The notes under the pieces: model-generated
What the model was told of the DNA's origin: nothing
Seen by the model: the letters and a program-made list of their open reading frames with translations, nothing else
Databases searched by the model: none
Program-made: the position numbers and the translations under genes
Part shown: piece after piece, positions 14,739-23,468 of the stretch
How the letters are laid out: each line of letters opens with the position of its first letter
Position numbering within the stretch: position 1 is the stretch's first letter
Source of the DNA: Acidobacteria bacterium 13_1_20CM_3_53_8
GTDB taxonomy: Bacteria > Acidobacteriota > Blastocatellia > Pyrinomonadales > Pyrinomonadaceae
DNA length: 64,000 bases
Direction of reading: 5' to 3'
Assembly: GCA_001920415.1 (NCBI GenBank)
Contig: MNJR01000026.1
Location: 124,001 to 188,000, forward strand

Positions 14739-17690
14739 TCAGAACGATGGCGAGAACAAAAAGGAGTTGAAGAAGAGGCGCGTGGTCGAGCGCCAGAAAC
14801 CCCGGAAATTCGGGTCTTCGGCGAAGACTATGACGTGGCCGCGCCCTGTCGGCTCTTCTATGACGTATGAAGTGTTGTGCAGCAAGCGCTCCGTGTTGTT
14901 AGGCCAGACGAAGCCTGAGACAAGCAAAGAGCCTGTGCCAGTGAACACTACAGCATTCGTGCCCTCGCGCGACGGGCGGAAGAAGTAGCCGGAAGAGACT
15001 AGCACAGGAAGCGTAGGGTCATCGTAGCCGTAAGTCAGAAACGTCGTGCGATCAACCGTAGCGCGAAGGATTGCGCCGGGCACGCCTTCGGGCACGCGCT
15101 CCGGTCGCGCAGACGGCGACGCAAGCGGCGGCAAGATGGGCGGCGCGCCTGCGAGTCTCTCAGCCTCGTTTGCTTCCGTCTGCTGCTGCTCCGTAGCGGT
15201 CTGAGTTTGCGCGCGTTGCGTCTTGCGCTGCGGCGCTGTCGCCGCGGACATTTCGTTCGGCGTCGGTGATGGCGTAGGTGTCGGACTTGGCTGAGCTTCT
15301 TCACCGCTCTGCCCAGCCTGATTGTCTTCGTCGCTTCCTACAAGACGCGATGAAGTCAGGTTTACGTCTTTGAGCGCAGCGAACACGGCAGCGCCTTTGA
15401 TGCAGACCAGAGTTCCGCCGCGCTCTATCCATGCGCGCAAGGTGTCAACGCCGCCTTTGCCGAATGCTGAGAAGTAACGACCGGGCGAGCCATCGGGCAG
15501 TATGATTACGTTGAAGCGATCAATGTCGCCCGACTTGATGTTGTTGATTGTCATAGGCGTGAAATCAACTCCCGCCTGATCCAATGTCCACCACATCGCG
15601 CCGTAGCTGGTCTGGTCAACTCCATCGTCCGCAGCGACTATGATGTTAGGCTTCTTCAAAGAGTTCACATTCTCTGAGCCTATGCCTGTATCGCCCGTTT
15701 CGTTGAAGCCTGAGTTGACGGCGTAAGCAAGAGCGCGAGTCTCGCGTGCGAGCCGCTCAATCGCTTCGTGCAAGCTTTCAGGGTTGCGCGATACGCGAGC
15801 GATTAAAGTGCCGCGAGGCCAATCGCGCCCGCCCGCGTTCAATGTGCGCGTGGCAACAGCAAGGTGGAAACCTTCGCGCTGCAAGCGATAAGCGAGCGCA
15901 GCCGAAGCATTGCGGTCGTAGGGGATTATGTAAGCGACTGAGGCGCGACCACCTATGACGCCAATGTTGTATGCGTCTGCGAGCAAGCGTTCAGGCGGCA
16001 ATGCCGTTCCCACAGGTACAGCCAGAAGATTCTCGCCCGGCCTTTCAAGACGCAATTCGACGTTCTCGAAATCCTGTGCGTCTTCTGTCCAGTAAGCTTC
16101 GACGCCGAAGACTAGCGGCAGCGACCACGCGGTCACGTCGTAGAAACCGTAATCTTCCCTAAAAGCGCTCTGGCTTCGTCGCTGGTTGCGAGCAAAGCGC
16201 GCAAGCTGTTCACGCACGAAAGCAGCATCCTCTTCAGTGTTCGGCTCAAGCAGAGCTTTTGCCAGACGCTTCTGCGGTTGCGCAAGGTCAACTACGAATG
16301 CGCCGGATTGAAAAGTCTTCGCAGCAGCAGCCGAATTTGGCCCTGAATAATCATGCGCCGCCGAAGAACGAAACGGAGCGCGCGAAGCTTTCACTTCAAT
16401 ACCAGCGCGCAGCAGCACGTTAACAAGATCAATCGCGCGCGGAAGGTCTCCATGCGGCACTAACACAATGCGCTTCATGCGACCTGTGCGTCCCTCTTCA
16501 ATCGCCGTTCGTTTGAAATCGTAATAATCATGAAGCCGCGCCTCTCTATTATCAGCAGCCGTTTGAAGCGTAGTCATAGAAGCGACGAAGTGTTTGGCTA
16601 TAGAAGAGCGCAACGTGACGATTGTGCCGTCATCGCGCCGCCAGTTGTAGCCCTTGAAACCTCCGCCGTCCGTCTCGTAGGTCATGCCGGTTGCGCCCGT
16701 CAGACTCGGCCACGAATCCCAGTAGCCCGGATAGTAAAGATCGAAGATGTCGCGCACGTAATAATCCCAGTTGTGCGCGTCAAACTGTGCGGCGTTCGCG
16801 CGACCGAAGATAGTCATCCACCGGTCTGCCTGCTGTCTGGGCAGATTTGGATTTATAGGAAGCGATGCTGGCGGGAAGAAGAATTGAGAAGGCTGGCCGT
16901 GATGATCCGCTGCGACCTGCGGGTTCCATTCCAGAAATGCGCGCTCCATGTTGCGCGTCTCAACTTGCGTCGAAGCTATATTGTCGCGGTTGAGGTCAAA
17001 GCGGAAGTGATTATGACGACCGTAAATTGACCAGGGTTCGCGGTGCTCGCCCGCAAGAGGGTCTGGGTTGCCAAGCCCGAAAGAGTTGTACCATGTGACG
17101 AATCGTTCGTGACCGTCCGGGTTCTCGCCCGGAACTATCAGCACAAGGCAGTTCTTCAAGATGCTCTGCGTTGCGGGTTCGTCCGACGCCGCGAGTTGAT
17201 ATATGACCTGCATCATGGCCTCGAACGACGACGACTCGTTGCCATGAATCGCGTAGGCGAGCCAAACGATGACGGGTGTCTCAGAAATTATCTGCTGCGC
17301 CTGCGCCGGTGTGGTCGTGCGCGGGTCGGCCAGACGAGCCATGTTCGCTTTAATCTGATCGAGTCTCTGTATGTTTTCGGGCGAGCTTATAGCAATAAGA
17401 TGCATCATGCGATGCTCGTTCGTCTCGCCTATGTCGAGTACGCGTACACGGTCTGTGGCTGTTTGAGCAATTTTTTCGACGACGCGCTCCATCGTCGCGT
17501 AGTTGGTGTGAAAATCGCCAACGTCAAAGCGCGTGACCGTTTGCGGGCGCGGCACGCTATCGCGGTAAGGCCCGCGCGCGTAAAAGTCGAAGCGCGGTTC
17601 TTCGCGTTGCTGTTGCGCATGGGCGGCGCAAGTAAATAGAGCGCAGAAGAAGAGCAACGAGGCGGCGCGGAATATTTTTTGGCTTATCAT
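14739..17690 (-). CDS. Secreted M14-family zinc carboxypeptidase-like protein
   Basis: 983 residues. Signal peptide 1-25 (AASLLFFCALFTCAAHA). The M14 zinc motif H-x-x-E occurs as AIHGNESS (His149, Glu152), with the substrate-binding DLNRDN segment and a downstream QVAADHHGQPSQ that can supply the third zinc ligand. The domain is followed by long beta-rich regions and a segment with DTLRAWIERGGTLVCIKGAA, similar to glutaminase/ThuA-like domains seen in other secreted hydrolases. Between them lies a low-complexity Pro/Ser/Thr linker (PSPTPTPSPTPNE). It would remove C-terminal residues from peptides outside the cytoplasm. The stop codon touches a heptad repeat. Activity is inferred. Confidence 0.85.
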   Translation of the reverse strand: MISQKIFRAASLLFFCALFTCAAHAQQQREEPRFDFYARGPYRDSVPRPQTVTRFDVGDFHTNYATMERVVEKIAQTATDRVRVLDIGETNEHRMMHLIAISSPENIQRLDQIKANMARLADPRTTTPAQAQQIISETPVIVWLAYAIHGNESSSFEAMMQVIYQLAASDEPATQSILKNCLVLIVPGENPDGHERFVTWYNSFGLGNPDPLAGEHREPWSIYGRHNHFRFDLNRDNIASTQVETRNMERAFLEWNPQVAADHHGQPSQFFFPPASLPINPNLPRQQADRWMTIFGRANAAQFDAHNWDYYVRDIFDLYYPGYWDSWPSLTGATGMTYETDGGGFKGYNWRRDDGTIVTLRSSIAKHFVASMTTLQTAADNREARLHDYYDFKRTAIEEGRTGRMKRIVLVPHGDLPRAIDLVNVLLRAGIEVKASRAPFRSSAAHDYSGPNSAAAAKTFQSGAFVVDLAQPQKRLAKALLEPNTEEDAAFVREQLARFARNQRRSQSAFREDYGFYDVTAWSLPLVFGVEAYWTEDAQDFENVELRLERPGENLLAVPVGTALPPERLLADAYNIGVIGGRASVAYIIPYDRNASAALAYRLQREGFHLAVATRTLNAGGRDWPRGTLIARVSRNPESLHEAIERLARETRALAYAVNSGFNETGDTGIGSENVNSLKKPNIIVAADDGVDQTSYGAMWWTLDQAGVDFTPMTINNIKSGDIDRFNVIILPDGSPGRYFSAFGKGGVDTLRAWIERGGTLVCIKGAAVFAALKDVNLTSSRLVGSDEDNQAGQSGEEAQPSPTPTPSPTPNEMSAATAPQRKTQRAQTQTATEQQQTEANEAERLAGAPPILPPLASPSARPERVPEGVPGAILRATVDRTTFLTYGYDDPTLPVLVSSGYFFRPSREGTNAVVFTGTGSLLVSGFVWPNNTERLLHNTSYVIEEPTGRGHVIVFAEDPNFRGFWRSTTRLFFNSFLFSPSF

Positions 17691-17810
17691 CTTGTTCGGG
17701 GCAAGCTTTCAGAAAATTTTATGAATTTGAGAAGGCAACGGCGAATGTTACCGCGCTTCTGCCCCAAGACTCAAATGCTCTGCATCTAATCTTTCAAAAG
17801 AGTGTAAACT

Positions 17811-17869
17811 GTTTAGAGTTCAGCCTTCAGGCTGTTTGTATAAACACGCTCGAAGCGTGAACTCTAAAC
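17811..17869. repeat. Inverted repeat GTTTAGAGTTCA ... TGAACTCTAAAC
   Basis: The 12-base outer arms are perfect complements (17811-17822 and 17858-17869). Two mini-hairpins, GCCTTCAGGC and CGCTCGAAGCG, sit between them. It lies in the divergent gap between the M14 peptidase and the small zinc-ribbon gene. Confidence 0.75.
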
Positions 17870-17903
17870 AAGGGTCGCAACTTTTCGCATACAGCTATAA
17901 AGA

Positions 17904-18113
17904 ATGACGGAAGCTCAATTCAAAGACAGATGCCCGCGTTGCGGCGAAGGCCGATTGCGTTCATGGCGTGAGCTAAACGAAGAGGAGCGAATGGTCGTGC
18001 TGCGCCTTCCGGCCTCTGCCGACTACACTCGCGCAGAGCGCGAAGCGCGCCACCGATGGTGCACGCTATGCTGGCATGAAGAGACAGGAGGAAGAGACGC
18101 GGAGATGGGGTGA
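17904..18113 (+). CDS. Small zinc-ribbon protein
   Basis: 69 residues with two CxxC pairs: CPRCGEGRLRSW (Cys11, Cys14) and WCTLCWHEE (about Cys53, Cys56), a spacing that suits a zinc ribbon. The middle is helical (LNEEERMVVLRLP, YTRAEREARHR). Function unknown; comparable small ribbons are often nucleic-acid or protein-binding. The last residues (GGRDAEMG) are read from an octad inverted repeat, so the original C-terminus has probably been altered. It is convergent with glnE, and the two stops share the same repeat element. Confidence 0.6.
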   Translation: MTEAQFKDRCPRCGEGRLRSWRELNEEERMVVLRLPASADYTRAEREARHRWCTLCWHEETGGRDAEMG

Positions 18114-18199
18114 CGCGGGGACGCGGCGAGGAAGAAGGATTTGCTTCACGATAGATGCTCTTCTTCGCCGCGTCTCCGTGTCTCCGCGTCACCGCGTCT
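18089..18199. repeat. Octad inverted repeat, CCGCGTCT family (copy M-2)
   Basis: Left arm 18089-18131 (GAGACGCGGAG..., GACGCGGGGACGCGG) pairs with right arm 18158-18199 (CGCCGCGTCTCCG..., CCGCGTC). It lies between two convergent genes and supplies the final codons of both the zinc-ribbon protein and GlnE. Confidence 0.85.
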
Positions 18200-21110
18200 G
18201 GTCTTTCATGATTCTCTCGTATGCCGCGCGAATCTCCCGCATAGCGCGGGCGAGGTCTGCCGTTAGAGAAGCGGCTGATGCGTAGTTCATGGCGCGGGCG
18301 ATGTCTGCGAGCGCTGGGTGGCCGTGCGCGGGCAATCGTGTTGCGCGGCCTATGACGAGGCGCAAGCTATGATCCACCTTGCGTAGCAGCGAGTAACCAC
18401 TGCTCATCGCCTTGAAATCCTCTTCGGCGAGCGAGCCTGCCTCGCGCAGATGTTCCAGCGTGGCGCGCGTAGAGCGGTCTTCTCCCTCGTCCGGCACGTT
18501 GTCGCGCAGTTGCAGGTATCGCGTTGCAAAATAAACGTCCAACATGCCGCCCGCTCCATACTTGATGTCAACTTTTCGTGCGCGCCTGTCAGCCTTCTCC
18601 TGCTCAAGCCGCTCGCGCACTCGCAGAGTTTCGGCACGTAAATTCTCGCGGCTTGCCCTTAGAGCCACTCTATGAACTATCGCCCGCGCCTCTTCCTCAA
18701 CCCCTGTTCCCAAAGCACGCTCGCCCGCAGTCGCGCGCAGCTTCACGTAAGCCAGCCACTCCCACGCGACCGAACGATTTTCAAGATAATCCAGAAACCC
18801 GCGCGCGCCTGAAACGGTTGCGCCGTTCTTCCCGTCTGGGCGCAGCCGCAAGTCAACGCGATAAAGGTAGCGGTCGCGCGTCATGCTAGAAAGCGCAGTG
18901 ACCAACAACTCGGCCATGCGCGCGTAAGCTTCTTTATGCGTGAGATGCTTCAGGGGCGAAGGCGCAAGGTCTTCATAAACCAGAACCACGTCCAAATCTG
19001 AGCCGTAATCCACGCCTCTGCCGCCGAGTCGTCCAAGTCCAAGCACGGCCATGCGCGGCTCCGCGTCCAGATGGCCGAATTTTCTGAAAAGCTCGTCGCG
19101 CGCAATCTTCAATCCCGCATCAAGACTTGCTTCAGCCAACTCAGTCTGCCGAGCGTTCGCTTCAAACATAGAAATCTTACAGGCTGAATCGAGCGCGCCT
19201 ATCTCGAAGAGCAGTCTGGCCCACGTGCGGCGCAAAGCGGAAAGACGAGAGCGAAAATCCGAACTCTGTTCGATGGCTTCAAACAAAAGAGCGCGATAAT
19301 CCGGGAGCGCAGGCGTCCCGGCCAACACGACAAGCTCTGGATGACACGCGACCATCTCGCCGAAAAATTCAGATGCGCCGCAGATGCTGACCAAAGCGCG
19401 CAGAGCTTCTTCGCTTAACTCAACCTCTTCGGAAGATTTTTCAAGCGAGGCAGCAACTCGCGCCGCCATCATCAGAGCGCGGTGCGAGTTGAGCGACGCG
19501 CGCGCCGCATCGCGTAAGATTTCTTCAGTCTGTTCGACAAGAGCGCTGCCAGCCGTCGCACGTCGCTCAAACAGACGCGGGGCGAAGATTTCGGCTGCGG
19601 CGCGCGTCGCTAAACTTTCCGCATCAAGCGGCTGAACCGGTTTTATCTGATGAATACAGGGAGCCGTAGGAATCGTTTGTCCCGTTACCTCACCTTTCGA
19701 GTTATGCTCTTCATCATTTCCAAAAATACGCTCGAAGGCCGCGCGCACTTTCAAAGTGTGTGAGCGAAGCGCACTATCAAATTCATCGAGAGCATTAGCG
19801 CCCGCGAAATTCATACGGCGAGCTACAAGAGCGCGTCTTTCATCATCAGCCGGAACAGAATGCGTTTGCAGCCCGTGCTCCATCTGAAGGCGATGTTCGA
19901 GCATGCGAAGAAACGAGTAAGCATTCGTTAGCTCTGCCAGCTCGCGCTTTGTGATTAGCTGCCGGTCTGCCAGACGGCTCAATCCAATGAGCGTGTGCGG
20001 AGCGCGCAGCCAGGCGTCCGCGCCTCCGAAGGCGAGTTCCAGAGCCTGCGCTATAAACTCAATCTCGCGTATGCCGCCACGTCCCAGCTTGACGTTGAAG
20101 TCGTGCGAAGCCAGCGCGTGCTGCCTGTCAATCTTCTGCTTTGCAAGACGCACGTCTCTGAGCGCGGACGCTGGAGTGATTTCTGGACGAAAGACTCTGT
20201 GGCGCACACGCTCTGCAAAGCGCGCGAAGAGCGCTTCCGAGCCTGCAGACGCGCGCGAGCGAATCAGCGCTTGCAACTCCCAAGATTGTGCTGATTCGCT
20301 GTAATAACGCACAGCCTCGTCCAGAGACGAAGCGAGCGCGCCATCGCGTCCGTGAGGTCGCAGCCGCAGGTCAACGCGATAGGCAGCGCCTTCGCCAGCC
20401 GTCTGTCCTACGATGCGCGTCATCTCGCGTGCAAGCTTTACGAAATACTCCCGGTTGGTTATCTCGCCGCGTGCGCCCTGCCCGGAAGTCTTGCCTTCGT
20501 CCGAGAATAGAAAGAAGAGATCAATGTCCGAAGCGTAATTCAATTCGCGCGAGCCTAGCTTGCCCAACGCTACGACGCAGAAACTCGCAGTTGAAATTCT
20601 TCCCTTCTCGTCCGCGCAGAGCGGCACGCCGTAACGATTATCCAACGCAGCCCGCGCTAGATTCAGCGCGTATTCGAGCACAGCATCGGCCAGGTTTGAA
20701 ATCTCTTCGGTCGTCTCGACAATCGTGCTGATGCGCCTTATGTCGTGAAGGTAAATGCGCAGAAGTTCGCGGCGACGAAAGCGCGATAGAAGCAGGTGAG
20801 GGTCTAGCTGCGAGTTTGTTAAGGCAAAGCGTCCCAACGATTCCCCAAATTCTTCGCGCGTCTTCACGCGAACCTGCTGGCGTTCGCGCGCCAGCCACTG
20901 AATGTAGTCTGGATTCTGTAGAATCGTCGTCGCCAGAAGCGGACTCCACGCGGCGAGCGCCAGCATATTTGAAAGGAGCGCCGCATCGCGCGCGAGCGTA
21001 CGAGCGGCGCGGGGATGCTCCGCCGTCAGTCGCTCATAGAACAGGCGCGCGCTTTCCGCATCCGGCAGATCGCGCACCAGAGCTTCAACTTTTTCATCTG
21101 AAAAGGCCAA
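18189..21110 (-). CDS. glnE: Bifunctional glutamine synthetase adenylyltransferase/adenylyl-removing enzyme
   Basis: 973 residues, the usual length. Two nucleotidyltransferase-type halves are visible: the N-terminal half with LGSRELNYASDIDLFFLFSD and the C-terminal half with GGRGVDYGSDLDVVLVYED, each carrying the D-x-D metal pair. Each half also has the downstream VDLRLRPHGRDG / VDLRLRPDGKNG segment and a helical regulatory domain. GlnE attaches or removes AMP on a tyrosine of GlnA according to nitrogen status and PII signals. The longest frame starts with TTG at 21110, just after an in-frame TAA; no strong ribosome-binding site is seen, so a later start is possible. The last residues (QTR) come from an octad repeat. 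Its target glnA lies 500 bp away. Confidence 0.95.
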   Translation of the reverse strand: MAFSDEKVEALVRDLPDAESARLFYERLTAEHPRAARTLARDAALLSNMLALAAWSPLLATTILQNPDYIQWLARERQQVRVKTREEFGESLGRFALTNSQLDPHLLLSRFRRRELLRIYLHDIRRISTIVETTEEISNLADAVLEYALNLARAALDNRYGVPLCADEKGRISTASFCVVALGKLGSRELNYASDIDLFFLFSDEGKTSGQGARGEITNREYFVKLAREMTRIVGQTAGEGAAYRVDLRLRPHGRDGALASSLDEAVRYYSESAQSWELQALIRSRASAGSEALFARFAERVRHRVFRPEITPASALRDVRLAKQKIDRQHALASHDFNVKLGRGGIREIEFIAQALELAFGGADAWLRAPHTLIGLSRLADRQLITKRELAELTNAYSFLRMLEHRLQMEHGLQTHSVPADDERRALVARRMNFAGANALDEFDSALRSHTLKVRAAFERIFGNDEEHNSKGEVTGQTIPTAPCIHQIKPVQPLDAESLATRAAAEIFAPRLFERRATAGSALVEQTEEILRDAARASLNSHRALMMAARVAASLEKSSEEVELSEEALRALVSICGASEFFGEMVACHPELVVLAGTPALPDYRALLFEAIEQSSDFRSRLSALRRTWARLLFEIGALDSACKISMFEANARQTELAEASLDAGLKIARDELFRKFGHLDAEPRMAVLGLGRLGGRGVDYGSDLDVVLVYEDLAPSPLKHLTHKEAYARMAELLVTALSSMTRDRYLYRVDLRLRPDGKNGATVSGARGFLDYLENRSVAWEWLAYVKLRATAGERALGTGVEEEARAIVHRVALRASRENLRAETLRVRERLEQEKADRRARKVDIKYGAGGMLDVYFATRYLQLRDNVPDEGEDRSTRATLEHLREAGSLAEEDFKAMSSGYSLLRKVDHSLRLVIGRATRLPAHGHPALADIARAMNYASAASLTADLARAMREIRAAYERIMKDQTR

Positions 21111-21186
21111 GACGGTGATATATTACGCGGCCTCAAAGCGCATTAGCTAGTTCGGACTTTAATCTTATTCATGAAAAGGAGATGAG

Positions 21187-21504
21187 ATGAGAAAGAGACT
21201 TCTGGCAAAGCTAGTAATTATCGTGGCGTTGGGTGTAATTAGTTCAGCCCACAGCGTTCCCGCGTCGCAGCCGCAACCGATGAAGACACATCAGTACAGA
21301 TGTACGGATCGCAACCAATCCCTCTACATTATAATCTATGAAAACAACGGGCAGCTTAACGGCGGAAACATGTACCTGGAAAATATTCAGGTCGCCAATT
21401 TAACGGCGGTCACCTTACAACTCTTCAGCGACAGGATATTGGTCGCAAACTACACGGCCAGCACCCGCGTCGAAGTCTGCAAGTCCACACACAAATACCA
21501 GTAA
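21187..21504 (+). CDS. Small secreted hypothetical protein
   Basis: 105 residues. The ATG follows AAAAGGAGATGAG, a strong ribosome-binding site. A clear signal peptide (KLVIIVALGVISSAHSV) ends near residue 26. The mature part is about 75 residues, beta-rich (QSLYIIIYENNG, ANLTAVTLQLFSDRILVANY) and has two cysteines (CTDRN, VCKST) that could form a disulfide. I recognise no family. It lies between glnE and glnA, in the opposite direction to both. Function unknown. Confidence 0.6.
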   Translation: MRKRLLAKLVIIVALGVISSAHSVPASQPQPMKTHQYRCTDRNQSLYIIIYENNGQLNGGNMYLENIQVANLTAVTLQLFSDRILVANYTASTRVEVCKSTHKYQ

Positions 21505-21519
21505 AGCAGTGACAAGAAG

Positions 21520-21603
21520 AAGTCTGGAGTCTGGAGTCGTGAGTCTGGAGTCCGAGGTCAAAAGCAATTTGCCTTTGACTCCAGACTCCAGACTCCAGAC
21601 TCT
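21520..21603. repeat. Heptad inverted repeat, CCAGACT family (copy C-1)
   Basis: Left arm 21520-21552 (GTCTGGA GTCTGGA ... ) and right arm 21578-21603 (CCAGACT x3). It fills the convergent gap between the small secreted protein and glnA, and its right end touches the glnA stop. Confidence 0.88.
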
Positions 21604-23027
21604 TAAATATCGAAGTACATGCTGAACTCAAGCGGGTGCGGGCGCATCCTTAGAGGCTGAATCTCGCGCTCGCGCTTGTAGCCAATCCAGCGATCAATTA
21701 TGTCTTGGGTGAAGACTCCGCCTTTCAAGAGGAAGTCGTGGTCGCGTTCGAGCGCGTTCAGAGATTCATCAAGAGAACCCGGCAGGCTCGGAACATTCTT
21801 CAGCGCTTCCGGCGAGAGATCGTAGATGTCTTTCTCCAATGGCTGCCCCGGATCAATCTTGTTCTGAATGCCATCCAATCCCGCCATCACCATCGCAGAG
21901 AAAGCCAAGTATGCGTTGCACGAAGGGTCTGGCGGACGGAATTCCAATCGCTTCAATTTCGGGTTCGTAGAGAACATTGGAATGCGAACGGCGGCAGAGC
22001 GGTTGCGCGCCGAATACGCAAGGTTGACGGGCGCTTCAAAGCCGGGCACAAGTCGCTTGTAGCTGTTCGTAGTTGGCGCTGCGAAAGCTACTATTGCAGG
22101 AGCGTGTTTCAAGAGTCCGCCGATGTAATAAAGCCCAAGCTCGGAAAAGCCCGCGTAGCCGTCGCCAGCAAACAGTGGCTTCTCGTCTCTCCAAAGGCTC
22201 TGGTGGCAGTGCATACCGCTTCCGTTATCGCCGTAGAGCGGCTTAGGCATAAACGTCGCGGCCTTGCCGTATTGATAAGCCGTGTTGCGCACGACGTATT
22301 TGAAGATTTGCAGGTTGTCGGCTGTGCCTAAAAGAGTCGAGTAGCGGAAATCAATCTCGCACTGTCCTGCCGTAGCAACCTCATGGTGATGACATTCTAC
22401 GTTGATGCCAAGGCGCGCGAGCGTCAAAGAGATTTCGGAACGAAGGTCGCTCAAACTGTCAGCAGGAGGCACGGGCACGTAGCCCTCTTTCGCTCTGATA
22501 CGATAGCCCAGATTGACTCCAGAAAATTCGTCTGCCTGGCGTCCGCTATTCCAGTGCGCCTCGTCCGAATCAATCGTGTAGCCAGCGCTATTTTGCTCGT
22601 TATGAAACTTGGCCGAGTCAAAGACGAAGAACTCCGCTTCGGGGCCAAAGTAAGCAGTATCGGCTATGCCCGTTGATTTAAGATAACTTTCTGCGCGGCG
22701 CGCAACGGCACGCGGATCATACGGGTAGTCCTCGCGCGTTATTGGGTCAACGACGTTGGCTATGATGCAGATGGTCGGCTCTTCCGAAAATGGCTCCATC
22801 CAGAAGCGCACTGGGTCTGGAATCAAGAGCATGTCGGATTCGTGAATGGCCGCCCACCCGCGAATACTTGATCCGTCAAAGCCGAAGCCCTCTTCGAAAG
22901 AGTCTTCGGTAAACTGGTCAATTGGGAAAGTCAGGTGCTGCCATGAGCCTGGAAAATCGGTAAAGCGCACGGAAACGAATTTCGCTCCCTGATCTGTGGC
23001 ATACTTCAAGGCCGTTTTTGCGTTCAT
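21603..23027 (-). CDS. glnA: Glutamine synthetase type I
   Basis: 474 residues, the GSI-beta length. The beta-grasp segment ([14 protein letters not shown]) and [12 protein letters not shown] are followed by the catalytic barrel: [63 protein letters not shown] (given in parts: [20 protein letters not shown]) and the metal-ligand [14 protein letters not shown]. The adenylylation tyrosine is present in DIYDLSPE, consistent with control by the nearby GlnE. It ligates ammonia to glutamate using ATP. CCAGGAGATACA directly precedes the ATG, and a consensus promoter lies upstream at 23164-23191. Confidence 0.97.
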   Translation of the reverse strand: MNAKTALKYATDQGAKFVSVRFTDFPGSWQHLTFPIDQFTEDSFEEGFGFDGSSIRGWAAIHESDMLLIPDPVRFWMEPFSEEPTICIIANVVDPITREDYPYDPRAVARRAESYLKSTGIADTAYFGPEAEFFVFDSAKFHNEQNSAGYTIDSDEAHWNSGRQADEFSGVNLGYRIRAKEGYVPVPPADSLSDLRSEISLTLARLGINVECHHHEVATAGQCEIDFRYSTLLGTADNLQIFKYVVRNTAYQYGKAATFMPKPLYGDNGSGMHCHQSLWRDEKPLFAGDGYAGFSELGLYYIGGLLKHAPAIVAFAAPTTNSYKRLVPGFEAPVNLAYSARNRSAAVRIPMFSTNPKLKRLEFRPPDPSCNAYLAFSAMVMAGLDGIQNKIDPGQPLEKDIYDLSPEALKNVPSLPGSLDESLNALERDHDFLLKGGVFTQDIIDRWIGYKREREIQPLRMRPHPLEFSMYFDI

Positions 23028-23068
23028 TGTATCTCCTGGATGATTTTAAGAGTGTTGGGGGTGCTATC

Positions 23069-23092
23069 CGCCCCGTGAGCTTTTGGGGCGGC
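23069..23092 (-). promoter_or_regulatory. GC-rich hairpin in the glnA leader
   Basis: CCGCCCC and GGGGCGG pair around a loop of ten bases, about 45 bases before the glnA start and downstream of its promoter. It could influence expression, but no T-run follows, so a terminator or attenuator role is unproven. Confidence 0.35.
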
Positions 23093-23163
23093 CTGATTTC
23101 AAATGCGAAGGAATGTCGAGCGCGGTCGCGCGCCATCTTGCTGCGGCGCATAAAAAGCTTTGA

Positions 23164-23191
23164 ATTATAGTTCCAGAACCGTCTCTGTCAA
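23164..23191 (-). promoter_or_regulatory. Consensus sigma-70-type promoter for glnA
   Basis: On the minus strand a perfect TTGACA (23186-23191) and a perfect TATAAT (23164-23169) are separated by 16 bases. The start of transcription would be near 23157, giving a leader of about 130 bases before glnA. This is the clearest promoter in the window. Confidence 0.75.
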
Positions 23192-23468
23192 GCTTTTCTA
23201 TGCAATTAAATTTCGGACGGAGAGGCGCAACCGGCTCGCTTTTTCTCTTAAACCTTTGCCGCCCGCAGAGTTAAGAGTCAAAGGGGGCGGCTTACCCTGA
23301 AAAAAATAGTTTTTGACCCCCACGCCTTTTTTTGTTACATTTCGCCTCCAAGTGTTCCATCCCCTGATTACTCCGCAACATGGTAAGAGGCGCGCTCACG
23401 CTTCAAGTGGAAAAGTGACGGTGTGAGCGACTGGGAACCGGGAAAAGCAAGGTAGGAGACCGCAAGAA
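23192..23468. other. speA upstream region with possible structured leader
   Basis: The region holds a poor -35/-10 pair (TTGACC 23313, TTACAT 23335). A stem follows near the gene: GCGCTCAC (about 23392) pairs with GTGAGCG (about 23423), enclosing a GA-rich loop. I compared it by eye with cobalamin, SAM and guanidine riboswitch cores and found no good match. No gene is seen. Confidence 0.3.

Noticed and set aside
21705-22331. Long plus-strand frame of 208 codons inside glnA
   Set aside because: It is antisense to conserved glutamine synthetase motifs and has no ribosome-binding site or family resemblance; it is a shadow of the glnA codon pattern.
23347-23468. Cobalamin, SAM or guanidine riboswitch before speA
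   Set aside because: Some short words resemble riboswitch cores, but the conserved order of elements is missing; only a generic stem is supported.
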